From the NCBI GenBank assembly GCA_002417975.1, contig DIDE01000061.1:1-64000 (forward strand): a stretch of DNA of 64,000 nucleotides, given 5' to 3'. This document shows positions 53,848-63,588 of the stretch, piece by piece (positions within the stretch are counted from its first letter, which is position 1; every line of letters begins with the position of its first letter). Both the position numbers and the translations under genes were made by a program. Source of the stretch: Eggerthellaceae bacterium UBA5808. Lineage in GTDB: Bacteria; Actinomycetota; Coriobacteriia; Coriobacteriales; Eggerthellaceae. The notes beneath the pieces were generated by a model. The model did no database searches, was not told the DNA's origin, and worked only from the letters and a program-made list of their open reading frames with translations.

Positions 53848-54894
53848 TTAGTCGTTTAGCTTTTTCGCTAAAGAATGAAGTTTGTTTCTATTAGTTGGAA
53901 GCCAATTTGAATAAACGAAAATAATTGCATCTTTCTCAGTGATTTTCTGATACTTTTGTTTTTCTAATCCTTTAGGTGGTTGTTTACGTAGAAGCGGATG
54001 GTCTATGCCTAACCTTTTCTGAGACCACTGCGTATTGAATAAACATTTAGTATCAATTGTCGAATTAATGAGTTGCCTAATGTCGCTATGATCGTTACAG
54101 GTGAATCTATTAGTGTATTTGTTACTATTGGTATTTTTATTTTCCGCTGAATTGGATGAATGATTTATTTCATCATCGTTCTTAACTGCGCAGGGAAGTA
54201 TAGTGCCAAGGACGGAATCTAGGCAATTTGACGAAGGTGTAAGAACACCAACTCCTGAATTATATTGTTGCGGGTGTTCGGTTGCCCATATTGAGCGTTC
54301 AACTGTTTGGCAGTACTGTTCTGTTTCCCTGCCGCAAAAGAGCCACACGGATTTTATTTGTTCGTCTGGATTTAACGCTGCAATGTCAGATTTATATTTA
54401 AGAATCGACTCTCCTAATCTTCCCTGTGGAAACCTTCTGCATAGCGAGTCCCCTCTACTGAACTTTGCATCGAAAATAAAATTATGTTTTGTGCCCAGCG
54501 CATCGCGGACTGATAAAAGATAATCAGGAGTCCAATACGATGGCTTGTGATACTGAATACTTTTTTGAGAAGCAGATAAGCGATGAAGTGCGATATCATA
54601 TTCTTCTGTTTCGTCACCGTAAATAACCGGTTGATAATAGAGACACACATGTGTGTTCTTCGAACATAAATGGTAAACCGTGGCAACTTGGTCTTCATTT
54701 TTAAAATATGGATTCTTAAGGCTGTAATGTGCTTTTATGATTGGCTGTTTGTAGCGCATGTCCTCATGAAAATCATGTAGATTAAGCCATAATAGCAATT
54801 TGTAGAGTACATAGTATTCATAGAGTTTATCGGTTCTAAATAGATGCAACGATAAGTTTTCATTTTCGAGCGTGGAATCACCAAAAAAATCCAA
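53848..54894 (-). CDS. McrC-like DUF2357 protein, nuclease half (frameshifted)
   Basis: A 348-residue frame with a PD-(D/E)XK nuclease: an upstream Glu in KLYEYYVLYKLL (about 26), TPDYLLSV (124) and NFIFDAKFSRG (142-144). It has no credible start of its own (a TTG at 54894). Its first codons continue the reading of the upstream frame if one T is added to, or read twice in, the T7 run at 54883-54889. Together the two frames make a DUF2357/PDDEXK_7 protein of about 760 residues, the usual McrC-like partner of a McrB-like AAA ATPase. Confidence 0.8.
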   Translation of the reverse strand: MDFFGDSTLENENLSLHLFRTDKLYEYYVLYKLLLWLNLHDFHEDMRYKQPIIKAHYSLKNPYFKNEDQVATVYHLCSKNTHVCLYYQPVIYGDETEEYDIALHRLSASQKSIQYHKPSYWTPDYLLSVRDALGTKHNFIFDAKFSRGDSLCRRFPQGRLGESILKYKSDIAALNPDEQIKSVWLFCGRETEQYCQTVERSIWATEHPQQYNSGVGVLTPSSNCLDSVLGTILPCAVKNDDEINHSSNSAENKNTNSNKYTNRFTCNDHSDIRQLINSTIDTKCLFNTQWSQKRLGIDHPLLRKQPPKGLEKQKYQKITEKDAIIFVYSNWLPTNRNKLHSLAKKLND

Positions 54895-56129
54895 CGTTGC
54901 ATAAGTTTAAAAAATACAGAGTACGCCTCAATTTCCTGAAAAACCTTTGAGTATTGGAGGGGCGCTGTAAAAGTAGGCTTAACGTTTGGTAATGCCTGAC
55001 TATAGATTCGGTTTATTGCTTGAATACGTTTTAGTAATGGCTTAATTCGGTTGATGAAGGAAATATCTCTATCTTTATATTGAGTAATTACAGTTAAAGA
55101 GGGTAGGAAAAAACCAGGTTGGATTTTGCCCGATAAATCATTTTCAATTGTTTGGAGCGAAGTAATTGCTCCTTCCAATGAGTTACGTAGCGTATTAGTT
55201 TTTCGTAAGACGGCTTGTATAAATCCAAGAATCAATCGGTTCTCATACGTATTAAAACTCTTAGCATTTTGGTTCGTCTTAATATATCTTGGCATATAGA
55301 AATTGTTTTGGTATTGTATCCCAGTTTTTGATTGCGTCTTTTCAAGAATATTTTCATTTTTAAGAAGCCATAATTGTTCTTTACAACCAAGCTTATGAAC
55401 TTGATGGGGGGAAAGGCGAATTGGATGCTTAACGATACGACAATATCGATGTGCTCTAAAAGCAGTAATATTTTCCTCATAGGTTGATGCTATTTTTTCG
55501 ATGAGCTGTATAAGGGAAAGCATAGATTTTGGAGCATTTTTATTTAATGACCCTTCCAGGATTGAATACTGCTCGGAATTGCTTGTGCCTTGAGTAAACA
55601 TCCAATTTAGTACAGTTCTGTTGCCGATATCTAAGAGTTCTTCTAGCATCTGAGTAATAAATTGGTGTTGCTCAGGCGTTTGACTTTGGCATGGGATATC
55701 CTGTGTTGTAAAAATGAATGGAGAGTCAGCAGAAGATTGAAATGTAACGCTAACTTGAATTCTGGCAAATCCATAAATAAGCGTGAATAATCTATCTTTG
55801 TATTTATCTATACAGAACGATGTTTTATAGAAAGGCTCTTTAGATGAATTCTTGACAGTTTGTTGTGCTTTAAGACTTATCTCATCAGAACCATTTACGC
55901 TTAGTTTACATTCAATGATTGGCGAGTTGGACTGAAAGAGCAAGGCAATACCGTACTGATAATTCTCCGACACAATTCCTTCGGTTGATGGAGAAATGTA
56001 ATCAGGAAATGAAGAGTAGTCGTATAAAGAAAAATTTTGGGTACTCTTTTCAGAAGGACTAGTAAGTTGGATAATTCCTCTACGTTTTGATCTAAACGAA
56101 GTATTGGTAGAATCCATCGTTTTGTCCAT
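54735..56129 (-). CDS. McrC-like DUF2357 protein, N-terminal half (frameshifted)
   Basis: This frame encodes a DUF2357-like region, including LRAH-type basic motifs, SFNTYENRLILGFIQAVLR and a late YSKVFQEIEAYSVFFKLMQRW. After QRWIF the protein sequence turns meaningless (LVIPRSKMKTYR), while the frame shifted by -1 continues with FFGDSTLENENLS. The shift point is T TTT TTG, a canonical -1 slippery heptamer. The start is uncertain: ATG 56129 or 56117, both inside the 3' end of the ATPase gene, so coupling is likely. Confidence 0.78.
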   Translation of the reverse strand: MDKTMDSTNTSFRSKRRGIIQLTSPSEKSTQNFSLYDYSSFPDYISPSTEGIVSENYQYGIALLFQSNSPIIECKLSVNGSDEISLKAQQTVKNSSKEPFYKTSFCIDKYKDRLFTLIYGFARIQVSVTFQSSADSPFIFTTQDIPCQSQTPEQHQFITQMLEELLDIGNRTVLNWMFTQGTSNSEQYSILEGSLNKNAPKSMLSLIQLIEKIASTYEENITAFRAHRYCRIVKHPIRLSPHQVHKLGCKEQLWLLKNENILEKTQSKTGIQYQNNFYMPRYIKTNQNAKSFNTYENRLILGFIQAVLRKTNTLRNSLEGAITSLQTIENDLSGKIQPGFFLPSLTVITQYKDRDISFINRIKPLLKRIQAINRIYSQALPNVKPTFTAPLQYSKVFQEIEAYSVFFKLMQRWIFLVIPRSKMKTYRCIYLEPINSMNTMYSTNCYYGLIYMIFMRTCATNSQS

Positions 56130-58692
56130 AATCAATCATACGGCTAAGTCGTTTTTGGGTTATTTCCATTGATGAACAATTATCTTTCAATTCTTCTAAG
56201 AGTTTTTCGATGTGCTCGTTAGCTCCTGAGATCATTGGAAGCACTTTTTGCGAAAAAGCGTAGTCAAGCGGTGCAAGCCCAGTATCTTTAGAGTCAATGT
56301 CCATAAGTTGTACAGCTGTAGAGATGTAATCTTTCATCATTAATTGACTACGTGGCGATACTGGAAAATGATTTGAATTGCAAATATTTAAAAGATTAGA
56401 AAATTGTAGATAAATATCGGAAGGAATTTTGTTTGTATCATTGTATCCAAAAATTTTTGTTAAGCGATTATACGAATAGGTATGAAATGGCTTGTTATCG
56501 GAGTGAGCGTCGTATAAGTTCTCACTAAAATCAAGTCGGGCTGGATCAAGCGTAATGACCCAACTCCGATCTAAAAATCTTTGTGATAAAAGTTCAGTTG
56601 TATGGTCGAAATTAACTGTTGCTAAAAATCTTACATAGGACGGTAGATGCCATGTGCTATTGCCACCGAGAGGGATAGAAACTCCGTGGGAAGCGAAAGA
56701 GTCACATGCGTGCAGAAATGGTGACCAATAGTGTTCTATTGGGCTTAGATTTGCTTCATCAAGAAGGAAAATATACGGAGGAATTGCATTAAGTTGGTCG
56801 TCCTCGTTTGCGAGAGCGTGCATCGCATCAAAAACGGTTGAATTTACCTTTTCGTATGTAGTGGTAAGAGGGCTATAGTAGCCAATATAGTCTTTATACG
56901 ATGTCCAACCATTTTCGACATCTATTTCAGTAAAACGTGAAACTGGATCGTCTTCACTATACAGACCGAGGGCTTTAGCGAGGATATTGCATAAACTTGT
57001 TTTCCCTGTTCCAGGCTGTCCTGCAAATGTTGTTATATAACCCTGCGTTAAACAGATCATGAAATTAATTATGTCATTACGCGTATAATCTCTCCCGGCG
57101 GTTTCGATTATTGCATCGCTAAGAGACGTAATAACATCATTATCAGAAAGAGAACTTTCGTCTTGATCAGTTCTACGAAGAAGATTAATTGTTTGGGGAA
57201 TTGTATCTTTGACTTTTGTGCCAGAAACAGCATCAACAACTTTGTTCAGCAGTTTACTTTCAAGGAGTTTACTTGACATAGCTACATCATCATTAATACT
57301 ATCTATAGTTTTGTTAATATTGGTTTCTAGATCTTTTTCCTTGTTTGAAAGATTTTCGTAGTCTTTAGCAGCGTTGTTAAGCTCTTTCTTTCTTTGCTCG
57401 ATCTCCTGATCTAGTTTTTTAAGCTCGTCGTTCTTTTTGCTAAGTGCTTGATCCTGAATTTCACCAAACTGTTCTTCCGCTCTTTTTTTCTCCACTTGAG
57501 CGGTACTAATATCATTATTAATACGGGCTAGTGTATAGCGTGCTTCTTTTTGTTGATTCTCTAATGCGTCTAGGGATGCTTGTAGTTTTTGTTTCTCTTG
57601 CTCGACTTGCGCTCGCATTTGATCTTGAATAGTGCTGCTGTTAACCAATGCCTGCTTAATAGGAGAATCTGTTTGCGCAAGTATGCGCTTAATATCTTCA
57701 GGTTTTATCGAACTTGCAACAGTATCTAAGATATTCTTTGGTATTTTTGGAAACTTTTCTACGTTGGAAATAATCGATTCAAGACGATCTATTCGTGATG
57801 CATCAAAGTTGATCTGGTTTGTTGGGTCGGCATAGTTTCGTAATGTCTGCTTTAGATTCTTTTTTTGGCTTTTGCTAAGTTTTGTGATGCTCGTTGACTC
57901 ATTAATTATACGACTAATGTATTCAAGTAATTTTGTATCGGGAAGCCAGTCGAGGCTATTACCAGAATCAAATAAAGGTTTTAAGCAAGTTTCATCAATG
58001 AATCTTGCGCGGATAGTATGATTTTTGTCTCTTAGCGGTAGGACATCTTTAATTTGCTCTGCATCGATTTTCAAGACATGGTAATCGTTTGATTCAATTG
58101 CACTAATGGTAATAGTGTTGTTGTCAGTCGAATGAGTGCTATAGATGAATGGACCATAATAAACCGGGTTATTAAAGGAGTCAGTTCGTTCAATTAAAAT
58201 TGCTCGGCAAATAAGATTTTCTATTGGACTCTTAATAGGCAGAGGCTCTTTAATCGGATGCAAAAATGATACATCGTTATTTTCGAGAGACACTATTTGA
58301 ATAAGCTCATGTGAATATGGATGTTTTGAAAAAGAGGTAAATTCTAGGTCTGATGTACCCTTCGAAAGAAGGGGATTAATCCTGAAACGATATTTTGAAG
58401 ACAGCTCAACAGATGGTTCGTAATAATCATTGTGATCTAGATAATTTTTATTGATCTTTGCGATAACTATAGGCGTGTATTTCATTGCTATTTCATCTAA
58501 TGGTATGTTTCCTAAAATAACGCCTTGAAAACATCCTGCATTTGGAAAAATATCACTTTGGATTGGATGCCATCCAGATTGATCTTTGAGAAATTGAGGG
58601 TATACATAGCATGATTGACCAGTGACAGGGTATTCAACCCATGAAAGCAAATCAGAACCTAGACATTGTTCTGCCTCATCAACGGAGTCCAT
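56092..58692 (-). CDS. McrB-like AAA+ ATPase with coiled coil
   Basis: An 866-residue protein from ATG 58692 (GGGGA upstream; an in-frame ATG at 58710 lacks a site). Residues 1-340 are an N-terminal region of unknown fold. About 350-480 is a Gln/Glu/Lys coiled coil. From about 540 a McrB-type AAA+ domain follows: Walker A AGQPGTGKTSLCN, Walker B YIFLLDEANLSPIEHYW, sensor ATVNFD and arginine finger QRFLDRSW. With the DUF2357 nuclease partner it forms a two-gene type IV-like restriction system. The specificity-determining N-terminus is not one I recognise. Confidence 0.85.
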   Translation of the reverse strand: MDSVDEAEQCLGSDLLSWVEYPVTGQSCYVYPQFLKDQSGWHPIQSDIFPNAGCFQGVILGNIPLDEIAMKYTPIVIAKINKNYLDHNDYYEPSVELSSKYRFRINPLLSKGTSDLEFTSFSKHPYSHELIQIVSLENNDVSFLHPIKEPLPIKSPIENLICRAILIERTDSFNNPVYYGPFIYSTHSTDNNTITISAIESNDYHVLKIDAEQIKDVLPLRDKNHTIRARFIDETCLKPLFDSGNSLDWLPDTKLLEYISRIINESTSITKLSKSQKKNLKQTLRNYADPTNQINFDASRIDRLESIISNVEKFPKIPKNILDTVASSIKPEDIKRILAQTDSPIKQALVNSSTIQDQMRAQVEQEKQKLQASLDALENQQKEARYTLARINNDISTAQVEKKRAEEQFGEIQDQALSKKNDELKKLDQEIEQRKKELNNAAKDYENLSNKEKDLETNINKTIDSINDDVAMSSKLLESKLLNKVVDAVSGTKVKDTIPQTINLLRRTDQDESSLSDNDVITSLSDAIIETAGRDYTRNDIINFMICLTQGYITTFAGQPGTGKTSLCNILAKALGLYSEDDPVSRFTEIDVENGWTSYKDYIGYYSPLTTTYEKVNSTVFDAMHALANEDDQLNAIPPYIFLLDEANLSPIEHYWSPFLHACDSFASHGVSIPLGGNSTWHLPSYVRFLATVNFDHTTELLSQRFLDRSWVITLDPARLDFSENLYDAHSDNKPFHTYSYNRLTKIFGYNDTNKIPSDIYLQFSNLLNICNSNHFPVSPRSQLMMKDYISTAVQLMDIDSKDTGLAPLDYAFSQKVLPMISGANEHIEKLLEELKDNCSSMEITQKRLSRMIDYGQNDGFYQYFV

Positions 58693-58800
58693 TAATAATC
58701 CCCAATTCATATTAGTAAAGCTAATTAAGCATGAATCATATTATGTAGCGTATATATAACATGTCTGAGTATAGTCCAAGAAAAAGATTTAGAGAGAAAT

Positions 58801-58816
58801 TAGCTAACGGTAGCTA
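58801..58816. promoter_or_regulatory. Inverted repeat in divergent promoter region
   Basis: TAGCTA-acgg-TAGCTA lies between the McrB-like gene and cas3. A candidate operator, shared by both directions. Confidence 0.35.
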
Positions 58817-58861
58817 TGAAGTAAATAAAATATTTTGCCTAGCTGGGAATTAAATGGTTCT

Positions 58862-58881
58862 GAGTCCCATTTATGGGACTC
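58862..58881. promoter_or_regulatory. 20-bp palindrome upstream of cas3
   Basis: GAGTCCCAT and ATGGGACTC are separated by TT, perfect on both arms. A TATACT lies 20 bases downstream at 58901-58906, so the palindrome covers the -35 area, as a repressor operator would. Confidence 0.5.
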
Positions 58882-58985
58882 ATATAAGAATAATAATGGC
58901 TATACTTGTCCTTTATAAGGGGAGGGAAGAACATCAAGCCTGTTTTAGCGGGTCAACAATATTGGCTTATGATGCACTGATTGAT

Positions 58986-61895
58986 ATGTCAAAAAAAGTC
59001 CACAACAATGTAAAACAGAGTCAGTTAAGCACGGATAAGTGCGCCCCTTTTCTTTGGGCAAAAACAGATGGTGACAATTACGGAGCATTTTCACCTCTTT
59101 ATGTTCACATGAGCGATACAGGCGAAGTTGCGCGACTTCTTTGGGAGGCGTGGATCCCTGAATCAATACAACAAATGCTAACGTCAATGACCGGTTCAGG
59201 TGTAGCGAGTGAATCATTGGTTATATGGATGGCAATGGTTCATGATATTGGTAAAGCAACACCTGCTTTTCAGTATAAAGTTCCGGTATTTGCTGAGCAT
59301 GTAAAAGAACAAGGGCTTGATACCCTTGATGATCCTAAATATGTATCGCATGCATTTATGGGACAAGTTATTTTGAACGACTGGCTTATGTCTATAGGTT
59401 GGGAATACGGCAATACTTATGCAACAGTTGTTGGAGGACATCATGGGGCACCGCCGACGATACCAGAACTAAATGAAATTACGCACAACATAGATACATA
59501 TTTGGGCGATGACTGTTGGAAGCGAATAAGAAGTGATCTTTTACAGTATGCCTATAACTATTCAGGTATCGATCGTTTTCAGACAACGCTGTCGCATATT
59601 CCATTGTCGTCTTGCTTGCAGGTATTGCTAACTGGATTAGTAATTATGTCTGATTGGATTGCGTCAGACTCCGAGTATTTTCCTTGTACTGATAATGTAT
59701 CAAATTATGCAAATTGTCAGATCAAAAAAACTGATTTTAAAAACCGTGCGGGCAGAGCATGGAAGTTTTTAAATCTTTCGGATGCATGGCATCCCGTTTG
59801 CGTTAAAGAAACTAATGATGAATTATTCTATCATCGATTTGCGATTACCTCATCTCCATATTCAGCTCAATGCGAGGCGCTTAATCTTGCTCGAAATATC
59901 AAAAAACCAGGATTAATGATTATTGAGGCCCCTATGGGCAGTGGGAAGACCGAAACATCCTTGTTGTGTGCAGAGATATTCGCCTCAAAGTATCATGAGG
60001 GAGGAATCGCATATTTTTTACCAACAATGGCAACATCAAATGCAATGTTTACGCGTATAGAAAATTGGCTAAAGCATGTTCCTGATGCGCGAGGAAATAA
60101 ACAGCAACAAACAGTATGCCTTGCTCATAGTAAATCGAGATTAAATAAAGAATATGCATCTTTAAAGTCAGAAAAAAAGACGTCAGGAGCGAATAACTTC
60201 ACTAGGACCTCAACGGCGTTAGATGACACCGCGCAACTCGAGGATATTATTGCGAATCCATGGCTCTGTGGTCGTAAACGGTGGCTATTATCCTCGTTTG
60301 TTGTTGGAACAGTTGATCAGCTGCTTATGGCGGCATTAAAAACGAGGCATGTTCAACTGCGACATTTAGGGCTAGCTGGAAAAGTTGTTGTTGTTGATGA
60401 AGTTCATGCGTACGATGCATACATGAGCGTATATCTTGATCGTATTCTTGCATGGCTTGGGACCTACAATGTTCCTACGATAATGCTATCGGCTACACTT
60501 CCATCTTCCCGTCGCGATCAGTTAATGCGCGCGTATAGGGGAAGCACAGGACGAACTCGCAGCGCTGACCGTATTCAAGTATCTCCCTGCATGAACCCAA
60601 AAAGTCTAGTGTATCCACTTGTAAGCTATTGTTCGGCTGATAGAGACGAAGCGCCTATGTATCGTAGATGCGAGAATAGTGGGCGCGTGCAACAAGTGAT
60701 GATTGAGTATCTTGCTGATGATGATGAAACGCTCGTAAAGATGCTCAAAAATAGTATGTCAGATGGTGGTTGCGTTTGCGTGCTTCGGGACACTGTGAAA
60801 CGAGCTCAGCAAACGTATGAGTTGCTAGTAAAAACAATGAATATTCCAATCAAACTGGTTCATTCGCGTTTTATATCTATTGATCGAGTAGCAAACGATA
60901 AAGAACTTCTAGATATGTTTGGGCCTGATAGTGAATGTCGACCGAAATCTTACATTGTTGTTGGGACTCAGGTTATTGAACAATCCTTGGATATTGATTT
61001 TGATTTGTTAATAACAGACATTGCCCCAGTGGACCTTCTGCTTCAGCGTATAGGTCGACTTCATAGGTGCCTACGTGGCGCAAATCAAAGTGATCGTCCT
61101 GTCAAGATGCAAAAACCTTGTTGCTATATTACAGGAATTACTGATTGGAATGCGTCGCCTCCAACTATTGTTAAGGAAATTAAAAAGATATATCAACCTG
61201 CAATAATCTGGGAAACATTAGCTGCATTAGGTGAACAAAACAAGTGTAAGAGATTTATATCACTTCCAGATGATATTGCGCCATTAGTCGACTGTGTTTA
61301 TGAAGACAAATGTGCGATTCCTAAATCGTGGGAGGCGGATGTTTTTAAGGCTAAAAAGACGATGAAAAATGAACGCTTTAAAAAGGAAAATAAAGCAAAA
61401 ACATGGCTTCTTGATAAACCACGTCCTGAAGGCAAAGATCTTACTAATTGGTTTCAGCAGGCATTTAGCATAGATGATGAGCAAGGAGCTCGGGCTACGG
61501 TACGTGATACTCAGCCGTCAATCGAAGTGGTTCTCGTACAAGAGGCTGAAGGTGAAATTCAACTACTTCCTTGGGTTGAGCCTGAAAAGGAACAACGCTC
61601 ATTAGGAAATGGGATGGTTGTACCTGATGACGACATGGCAAAAATAGCGGCTTCTTGTACAGTTTGTTTACCTCCTAGGCTATGTCTATGCGGCATTGCT
61701 GATCAAGTTATTGCTTATCTAGAGAAGCAATATGCATTGCCTGGATGGCAGGAATCAGCTTGGTTGAAAGGGGCGCTTCCGCTTGTGCTAGACATGGATT
61801 GTAAAGCAAAAATCACATGTTCAAATAGAACATTCATATTGACATATTCAGTAAAAGAGGGGTTAATTTTGGGAAACGAGGATGAAAATGAGTAA
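58986..61895 (+). CDS. cas3: CRISPR-associated helicase/nuclease Cas3 (type I-E)
   Basis: Cas3 is recruited by Cascade to nick and degrade target DNA. The HD nuclease domain has PLYVHMSDTGEVA (41), MVHDIGKATPAF (86-87) and GGHHGAPP. The helicase has Walker A APMGSGKTETS (about 316), the DExH box VVDEVHAYDAYMSVYL (about 469), MLSATLPSSRR and VGTQVIEQSLDIDFD with QRIGRLHR. The open frame extends to 58854, but those 44 codons include the palindrome and a poor protein sequence, so I start at ATG 58986 (969 aa). It overlaps casA by 14 bases. Confidence 0.93.
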   Translation: MSKKVHNNVKQSQLSTDKCAPFLWAKTDGDNYGAFSPLYVHMSDTGEVARLLWEAWIPESIQQMLTSMTGSGVASESLVIWMAMVHDIGKATPAFQYKVPVFAEHVKEQGLDTLDDPKYVSHAFMGQVILNDWLMSIGWEYGNTYATVVGGHHGAPPTIPELNEITHNIDTYLGDDCWKRIRSDLLQYAYNYSGIDRFQTTLSHIPLSSCLQVLLTGLVIMSDWIASDSEYFPCTDNVSNYANCQIKKTDFKNRAGRAWKFLNLSDAWHPVCVKETNDELFYHRFAITSSPYSAQCEALNLARNIKKPGLMIIEAPMGSGKTETSLLCAEIFASKYHEGGIAYFLPTMATSNAMFTRIENWLKHVPDARGNKQQQTVCLAHSKSRLNKEYASLKSEKKTSGANNFTRTSTALDDTAQLEDIIANPWLCGRKRWLLSSFVVGTVDQLLMAALKTRHVQLRHLGLAGKVVVVDEVHAYDAYMSVYLDRILAWLGTYNVPTIMLSATLPSSRRDQLMRAYRGSTGRTRSADRIQVSPCMNPKSLVYPLVSYCSADRDEAPMYRRCENSGRVQQVMIEYLADDDETLVKMLKNSMSDGGCVCVLRDTVKRAQQTYELLVKTMNIPIKLVHSRFISIDRVANDKELLDMFGPDSECRPKSYIVVGTQVIEQSLDIDFDLLITDIAPVDLLLQRIGRLHRCLRGANQSDRPVKMQKPCCYITGITDWNASPPTIVKEIKKIYQPAIIWETLAALGEQNKCKRFISLPDDIAPLVDCVYEDKCAIPKSWEADVFKAKKTMKNERFKKENKAKTWLLDKPRPEGKDLTNWFQQAFSIDDEQGARATVRDTQPSIEVVLVQEAEGEIQLLPWVEPEKEQRSLGNGMVVPDDDMAKIAASCTVCLPPRLCLCGIADQVIAYLEKQYALPGWQESAWLKGALPLVLDMDCKAKITCSNRTFILTYSVKEGLILGNEDENE

Positions 61896-63588
61896 TGCTG
61901 AGTTCAATCTTATAGACAAACCATGGATAAGAGCAAGGTCGCTTAAAGGGGAAATCAAAGAATATTCTATTCTAGATATATTTGATCATGCGTCAGAATT
62001 GCAGTCAATGGCTAACGATTTGCCAACGCAAGATTTTGCTATCTTGCGTGTATTGCTAGCGATCTTTCAGCGGTCCCTTTCTCCTCTTGTCGATGACGAT
62101 GATGATCCTGCCGAAGTTTGGGAAAGCTTATGGAATACTGCTACATTGCCAATGTCGGTAATACAACAGTATTTAAAAACATGGCATAAGAGATTTGACT
62201 TGCTTGATCCAGAAGTCCCATTTATGCAACTTTCAGGAATGAAGACAAAGAACGGCAAGATCACAAGTGTAGAAAAAATAATTGCCGATGTGCCCGATAA
62301 CAAACGACTGTTTGCCTTACGCAGTACAAACAACACAAAGCAAATATCAAATGCTGAAGCAGCACGTTGGGTGGTTCATACTCAAGCATTTGATACGGCT
62401 GGAATAAAAACAGGTGTTTTAGGTGATTCAAAGACTAAGAATGGAAAATATTATGGAGAAATATTGAGCTGGGGTGGTGCAATAGGGGGTGTATATATCG
62501 AGGGCGAAAACCTACATGAAACTTTACTGCTTAATCTTATTTTGTGTGCCAATAATAACGATTATTATTCGATTTTTCCAGAGGATGATCTACCTTCATG
62601 GGAGCGAGACCCCGCACGATTAGAAAGCGATGAACGGGATCCTTCGGGCCGAATTGATGTCTATACGTGGCAGTCACGGAGGATACTTCTTCATAGTGAT
62701 AATGGAAAGGTTGATGGTGTAATACTTACGCATGGGGATAGAATAACTTCTCAAAACAGGATGCTCATTGAACCGATGACGGGTTGGCGGCGGAGCGGGG
62801 CACAGGAAAAGAAATTGAAAGAACCCTTAGTGTACATGCCTGCAGAGCATCAACCTGATAAGGCACTTTGGAGAGGATTGGCGTCTTTACTTCCAACACA
62901 GACTGTTACAACGAAGAAGGGAAGTTCATATCTTGCCTCAGGGGTGGTTGAATGGCTGTGCTATCTTATTAGTCAAAATAGTATAAAAAAATGTGATATT
63001 GACCGTTTAATTGCAATTCATGCTGTTGGGTTTCAGTATGGAGAAGATAATTCAAAATATATTGGCCTAATAAACGACAAGCTCAACATACATGCTAGTC
63101 TTCTTTCTCCATCAAGTTCAAAACTTACAGATCTTGCATGCCAATGTGCTATAGACACAGATAAAGCAGTTTCTGCATTAGGTGGAATGGCAAGTAATCT
63201 TTGTTATGCCGCTGGTGGAAGCGATAAAACAGCTAAGGATTCAAGGAATACAGTTAAAGCAGATGCTTATTTCGAAATAGATCAAGTGTTTCGAAGATGG
63301 CTTTTAACATTGCAAGAGGATATGTTAGGAAATAACAACATTCTTAATCAAGCACGTATATCGTGGCACAAGCAAGCATCATTACTTCTTTTAAAAATTG
63401 CTGATAGCTTAATAGAGAATGCTTCATCTTCTGCTTATGTTGGCCATAAAGTTCAAAAAAAAGGTTGGATGACGCTAGCAAAAGCCCAATCGATATTTAT
63501 GAGAGATTTATTTACAGCATTGCCGCTTGCAAAAAAAGAAAACAGAAAAATTGAGGAGGAGACAGAATTAAATGACAGACATAAATGA
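61882..63588 (+). CDS. casA: Type I-E Cascade subunit CasA (Cse1)
   Basis: CasA is the large Cascade subunit that recognises the PAM and recruits Cas3. The 568-residue protein begins with the family start FNLIDKPWIRARSL and contains DPEVPFMQLSGM, AEAARWVVHTQAFDTAG, and EPMTGWRRSG, typical of Cse1. ATG 61882 or 61888 are both possible, the latter with GAGG at 6 bases. It overlaps both cas3 and casB. Confidence 0.93.
   Translation: MKMSNAEFNLIDKPWIRARSLKGEIKEYSILDIFDHASELQSMANDLPTQDFAILRVLLAIFQRSLSPLVDDDDDPAEVWESLWNTATLPMSVIQQYLKTWHKRFDLLDPEVPFMQLSGMKTKNGKITSVEKIIADVPDNKRLFALRSTNNTKQISNAEAARWVVHTQAFDTAGIKTGVLGDSKTKNGKYYGEILSWGGAIGGVYIEGENLHETLLLNLILCANNNDYYSIFPEDDLPSWERDPARLESDERDPSGRIDVYTWQSRRILLHSDNGKVDGVILTHGDRITSQNRMLIEPMTGWRRSGAQEKKLKEPLVYMPAEHQPDKALWRGLASLLPTQTVTTKKGSSYLASGVVEWLCYLISQNSIKKCDIDRLIAIHAVGFQYGEDNSKYIGLINDKLNIHASLLSPSSSKLTDLACQCAIDTDKAVSALGGMASNLCYAAGGSDKTAKDSRNTVKADAYFEIDQVFRRWLLTLQEDMLGNNNILNQARISWHKQASLLLLKIADSLIENASSSAYVGHKVQKKGWMTLAKAQSIFMRDLFTALPLAKKENRKIEEETELNDRHK

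Noticed and set aside
53835..53870. Terminator between the convergent binding-protein and McrC-like genes
   Set aside because: Only 4-5 pairs can form before the T-run at 53861; too weak to call.
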